A DNA stretch of 20,120 bases from Ectocarpus siliculosus (lineage: Eukaryota; Sar; Phaeophyceae; Ectocarpales; Ectocarpaceae), in the NCBI GenBank assembly GCA_000310025.1, contig FN648970.1:490042-510161 (forward strand), read 5' to 3'. The translations under genes and the position numbers were made by a program. How positions within the stretch are numbered: position 1 is the first letter of the stretch; each line of letters begins with the position of its first letter. The notes under the pieces are model-generated. The model ran no database searches, was not told the DNA's origin, and saw only the letters and a program-made list of their open reading frames with translations. Positions 17,930-20,120 of this stretch are shown piece by piece.

Positions 17930-19695
17930 AGAGGAGAGAAGCGGAGTGGAGGGAGGCGGGTGAGAGGCTTGCTTTGGGAGGGCGCGGAGGATGGAGCGGC
18001 GCGTGCAAGCAGGACACAGCACTCGAGCAATAGTAAGCTTTGTCCCTGCTGCTGTCTACTGGCGGTAGGGAAACCGTCCGGAGTAGCTGGCCCAACAGGA
18101 AACTACAACAAACCTCACAGACCCTTCGCCATCTACAGCTCCTTTCGAGCACAACCTGACCCTAACCCTAATCCTAAGGGATGCTATTACTAGTAGGAGC
18201 AGCAGCTGGCCCAGAGAGCCACAAAAACCGTCTCACAGACCCTCCCACCATATTCCACAACTACTTTCGAGCACAGCCCTAACCCCAGTTCCAATCTCAC
18301 CGGTTCGCCCGGCCGAAGTAGGCCGGGTAGCCGCCCCTCGCGAGCAAGAGGCAGACGTCGAGCAGCTCAAACATCTCCCCTGAGGGCTGGTGGAGGCTGA
18401 GGATCACCGTGCGGCCGAGGTCCGCCAGGCCGCGGACGGCCGTCAGGACTTCGAGGGCGGTCGTGGCATCCAAGCCTAGCGTACAGTAGTCCGTTCGAGA
18501 CGAGAAAAGCGGATGCGGGGAGACGGTGAGGGTGCGACCGACCAATAAAAAATAAAAAAAAACACGGGGGGGTGGGTGTGCCCTCAAGTTTTGCAGGCCT
18601 TAGCGGTTAGACCATCGACCACACGCGTCCTCGAGGAGACGGAGCATTGTTCCCACAGGACCGTGTCACCGATGGCCAATCGTCCCTTCCTACCTTGCCA
18701 AGGTGGCTGCAAAATGTGTCGCCTAGCCTATCTGTCCTATCGGACGGGGGGCGGGAAGAAAACGAAGAGAGACGTTCGCTAACTGGGTGGACATGCGCCA
18801 GCATCGGCCATAGACCGCATGAGTGAGGACTTAACACACTTCCAAAAATGAAACAACACAAACGCCCGACGCCTCCCTTCTGCCCGTTTTTGCGAATTAC
18901 CTGAAGTCGGTTCGTCGAGCAGCAGCAGCCCCGGCAGGTCTATCGCCTCCACGGCGACGCTCAGCCGCTTCGCCTCGCCGCCGCTGATACCGCGGTTGGA
19001 CTCGTCCCCGACGGTGGTCTCCAAAACGCCTGCTCGGTAAAAAAAAACAACACGTTTAAACTTTGTGTCGCATGTTAGCCTGCTTGCAAAAAAAAAAAAG
19101 GTGTGTGTCGCACGTTAGCCCGCTCGCAAAAAAAAAAAAAGTGGACAATCATATTGTAGGTATATGCCAGCCACACAAGAGGAGTTTGTCTACATTTAGT
19201 TATGACTGTCGATCGTCCACGGGTGGTGTCACACCACCAGGTTCTTTCTCGGCCGGCGTTGGTACACCAACGTTTCGACGAGTGAAAATAGCATTCTAGG
19301 AAACGGGGGGCGAGGACGAAACAACACCTCGACTCGCCCCCCGCCTCTCGCGATCCTCCCCTCCGGTTATTTTCTCTCACCCGTAACTCTGTCCTAATGA
19401 GCCCCCACGCCTGCCGTCGTAGCCACACTTGCTGGCCTCATCCCCTCCCCCCCCCCCTCTCCTTTCAACTCTCTGGATCATCCGTTGGTGTTCATGAATC
19501 GACCCCCCATTCCTCCCCCTCTCGATACATGTCAGCAGAAAAAAACCCGCCACACACACCTTCAAGCCCCAGCATGGTGACCATGGCGGCGACCCTCTTC
19601 TCCCTGTCCTCCGCGGTGACAGTGTTACACATGCGAAGCTTTGCGGCAAACTGCAGCGTCTGGCGGACCGTCAGCGACGCGTGGTGCACGTTGTC
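14149..19695 (-). CDS. ABCG-family (White-type) half transporter, C-terminal 659 residues (8 exons; 5' part outside the window)
   Basis: Exons 19695-19560, 19029-18901, 18475-18301, 17805-17085, 16673-16401, 15834-15691, 15041-14877 and 14385-14149 join in frame to a TGA at 14151-14149. Numbering from the first visible residue: NVHHASLTVRQTL (Q-loop-adjacent) 2-14; RGISGGEAKRL signature 58-68; LLLLDEPTSG Walker B and LD D-loop 80-91; SLHQPSG H-loop 115-121; NPADFLL 170-176; then a linker of about 190 residues and a six-helix transmembrane domain at 405-655. The order NBD then TMD in a single set is that of ABCG half transporters, which dimerise to export lipids, sterols or small hydrophobic compounds; the substrate cannot be inferred. 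Walker A is missing because it lies right of 20120. Confidence 0.92.
14386..14876 (-). other. ABCG intron
   Basis: The intron is 491 bp, GT-AG and phase 0. Apart from the C run beside its acceptor (transcript strand), no repeat or gene was recognised. Confidence 0.75.
14877..15041 (-). CDS. ABCG exon: TM5 region
   Basis: Visible residues 527-581. MLAAGTRLQDTAVSLFPVFL is followed by FFFIAFGGMIVRLPTLPSYL; the F-G-G after TM5 and the P-x-Y-L-x-W loop are ABCG hallmarks. It ends FVRWAME, joining phase 0 to GLVINEFE. The acceptor is GCACAG|ATG, so the Met is internal and not a start. Confidence 0.92.
15042..15690 (-). other. ABCG intron
   Basis: The intron is 649 bp, GT-AG and phase 0. It has a C run in the transcript close to the acceptor (G run 15062-15073). 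No other feature was recognised. Confidence 0.75.
15691..15834 (-). CDS. ABCG exon: TM3-TM4 region
   Basis: Visible residues 479-526. IPLAVLTTATYGGFVYFMSG completes TM3, and FGYFLLVIVLCNLVALSFCQ is TM4. The Y-F-M-x-G-L loop and S-x-C/G-Q ending are typical of ABCG proteins. The acceptor is ACCAG|ATC and the donor TGCCAG|GTGCGT, both phase 0. Confidence 0.92.
15835..16400 (-). other. ABCG intron with a two-copy direct repeat
   Basis: The intron is 566 bp, GT-AG and phase 0. The block gtccttccccaacgcatgcc, extended by ctta, occurs exactly at about 16129 and again at about 16270. The following pyrimidine-rich then A-rich segments are also alike, suggesting a diverged tandem duplication of about 141 bp. 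Confidence 0.7.
16401..16673 (-). CDS. ABCG exon: TM1-TM3
   Basis: Visible residues 388-478. LVTTWQDKARIFQSLGRHAF is the amphipathic connector to TM1 (VGAFYGALWW). VGVIFFSLVFVMLGN is TM2, and RLLFYREKGAGVYGAVEYWW is the conserved F-x-R-E-x-x-x-x-x-Y loop leading into TM3. The acceptor is GAAACAG|CTG and the donor GCCCAG|GTGAGG, phase 0. Its 5' end is partly duplicated in the preceding intron. Confidence 0.93.
16619..16990. repeat. Two-copy tandem repeat (period 176 bp) spanning an ABCG splice acceptor
   Basis: gatgcgggccttgtc occurs at 16641 and 16817. Further shared blocks are tattttcgg, gggtcagtgg and ttcgggcaca/ttctggcaca. On the minus strand, copy 2 reads LTTKCHDKARILQALG after an AG, against LVTTWQDKARIFQSLG in the real exon. 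Confidence 0.85.
16674..17084 (-). other. ABCG intron containing a duplicated acceptor
   Basis: The intron is 411 bp, GT-AG and phase 0. It holds a second copy of the exon's acceptor and of its first roughly 50 coding bases (about 16800-16852), then a (GT)n tract on the + strand (16990-17010) and a T run (17020-17028). Confidence 0.75.
17085..17805 (-). CDS. ABCG exon: end of the NBD and long low-complexity linker
   Basis: Visible residues 148-387 plus part of codon 147. AMAYFASVGLTPPP and NPADFLLSLL are the standard ABCG segment after the H-loop. About 190 residues follow with Ser-rich, Ala8, Gly13 and GGGGSGGGG runs, then a basic/acidic helix (IRQEAEREAAEAGVRRRDAE) and WLSAVLTHRE entering the TMD. 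The acceptor is CGTCAG|G, phase 2, and the donor CGAGAG|GTGCGT, phase 0. The linker is longer and more repetitive than in typical half transporters. Confidence 0.9.
17806..18300 (-). other. ABCG intron with (GA)n and a tandem duplication
   Basis: The intron is 495 bp, GT-AG and phase 2. It has a (GA)n tract on + (17893-17925) and a two-copy repeat with a period of about 119 bp (from 18087 and 18206; shared ctggccca, ctcacagaccct, tttcgagcaca, ccctaacc). It contains ccctaaccctaa once, which is not enough to call a telomeric array. Confidence 0.75.
18301..18475 (-). CDS. ABCG exon: D-loop and H-loop
   Basis: Visible residues 89-147. LDATTALEVLTAVRGLADLG and TVILSLHQPSGEMFELLD include the D-loop and the switch His of SLHQPS, then LLLARGGYPAYFGRAN, the ABCG G-x-x-x-Y-x-G hairpin. 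The acceptor is CGCTAG|GC, phase 1, and the donor AACCG|GTGAGA, phase 2. Confidence 0.94.
18476..18900 (-). other. ABCG intron
   Basis: The intron is 425 bp, GT-AG and phase 1. It has an A run on the + strand at 18545-18561. No repeat or gene was recognised. Confidence 0.75.
18901..19029 (-). CDS. ABCG exon: signature and Walker B
   Basis: Visible residues 46-88. VLETTVGDESNRGISGGEAK contains the ABC signature as ISGGE, and GLLLLDEPTS is Walker B with the catalytic Glu. The acceptor is GAGCAG|GC, phase 1, and the donor TTCAG|GTAATT, phase 1. Confidence 0.95.
19030..19559 (-). other. ABCG intron with a short tandem duplication
   Basis: The intron is 530 bp, GT-AG and phase 1. Two near-identical units of about 40 bp (tgtcgca(t/c)gttagcc(t/c)gct(t/c)gc plus an A run) lie at 19065-19142, and a C run at 19447-19456. 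No gene is seen. Confidence 0.75.
19560..19695 (-). CDS. ABCG exon: Q-loop-proximal helical subdomain
   Basis: Visible residues 1-45. DNVHHASLTVRQTLQFAAKL matches the segment after the Q-loop of ABCG ATPases (Q-D-x-x-x-x-x-L-T-V-x-x-x-L). It is followed by DREKRVAAMVTMLGLE. The acceptor is GCGCAG|GAC, phase 0, and the donor TTGAAG|GTGTGT, phase 1. The preceding exon, with Walker A, is outside the window. Confidence 0.92.
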
Positions 19696-20120
19696 CTGCG
19701 CGACAAAAAAAAAATGACACAAACAGACAGACAGGCAGACAGACAGCAGCATCATAAGAGAGGGGGGAAGAGGCAAAAGGCACCAGACAACCCAGCAAGC
19801 ACCAAAGACAAAAGGTTGAAATAAAAATAGATTCGTCTTGTTTATCCGCGAACCAACCCTCTTTTTCACGTGTCATTTTCTTTGCGATCTCTCCCTCATC
19901 AAATACTAGAACTAAAATTTTGCAAAGGTCGGTGCGGAAGCAGGAGGCACGACCCACGACAAGATGGTGAGGCGAGCGGATGAGGTGCGAAATGTCAAGG
20001 CTTTGCCTTGCGCATCGAGAAACCAGACACAACAAGGGCCGTCACCACGACTTGCGACAGGCAACGCTCCCAAAGCAATAAAAAGAGGCCAGTCTTAGCC
20101 CGGTCCGCCCGCCCCCGCCC
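19696..20120 (-). other. ABCG intron, partial
   Basis: The visible intron contains a CAGA/GACA repeat on + (19720-19746). No Walker A sequence (GxxGxGKS/T) was found in any minus-strand frame, so the next exon is beyond the edge. Confidence 0.7.

Noticed and set aside
18157-18180. Telomere-like ccctaaccctaa
   Set aside because: Only two perfect units occur within an ordinary diverged intronic duplication; CTAAC also suits branch sites.

Overview
The window is nuclear DNA from an intron-rich eukaryote with GC-rich exons. Exons are 75 to 1245 nt and most introns are 280 to 1600 nt. Proteins carry long Gly, Ala, Ser, Asn and Glu runs, and splice junctions are ordinary GT-AG with a CTAAC-like branch site near several acceptors. 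This style fits a brown alga (Ectocarpus-like stramenopile) best. That is an inference from architecture only, since no marker gene is present. No rRNA, tRNA, CRISPR array, recognisable transposon or viral gene was seen.

Both supported genes lie on the minus strand and read right to left. Gene 1 starts at 11489 and runs off the left edge. I rebuilt twelve exons, and their lengths and phases join into one open frame of 1242 codons without a stop. Residues 1-248 form an XPG/FEN1-superfamily flap-nuclease core closest in style to the Asteroid (ASTE1) branch, with all expected acidic metal ligands. Residues 249-678 form a low-complexity linker with a long acidic tract and a Gly/Arg-rich tract. 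Residues 679-1242 form a DExH-box (DEVH) RNA helicase of the DHX29/DHX57/YTHDC2 style, visible through motif IV. A single-chain nuclease-helicase is the main discovery candidate.

Gene 2 enters from the right edge and stops at 14149. Eight phase-consistent exons give the last 659 residues of an ABCG-family (White-type) half transporter: the second half of the ATPase domain (signature, Walker B, D-loop, H-loop), an unusually long Ser/Ala/Gly-rich linker, and six membrane segments. Walker A must lie beyond 20120. Nothing links the functions of the two genes.

The 2.66 kb between the genes (11490-14148) should hold the promoter of gene 1 and the 3' UTR of gene 2. It contains no recognisable gene.

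The noncoding DNA has its own theme: small local tandem duplications that copy exon edges or splice sites into the neighbouring intron or flank. The donor of gene 1 exon 7 is present five times. Its acceptor is duplicated with a 174 bp period. An ABCG acceptor plus about 50 nt of coding sequence is duplicated with a 176 bp period. The last codons of the ABCG gene are repeated 92 bp beyond the stop. Exon 8 of gene 1 is flanked by complementary (AG)n and (CU)n tracts that could pair in the pre-mRNA and loop out this frame-neutral exon.
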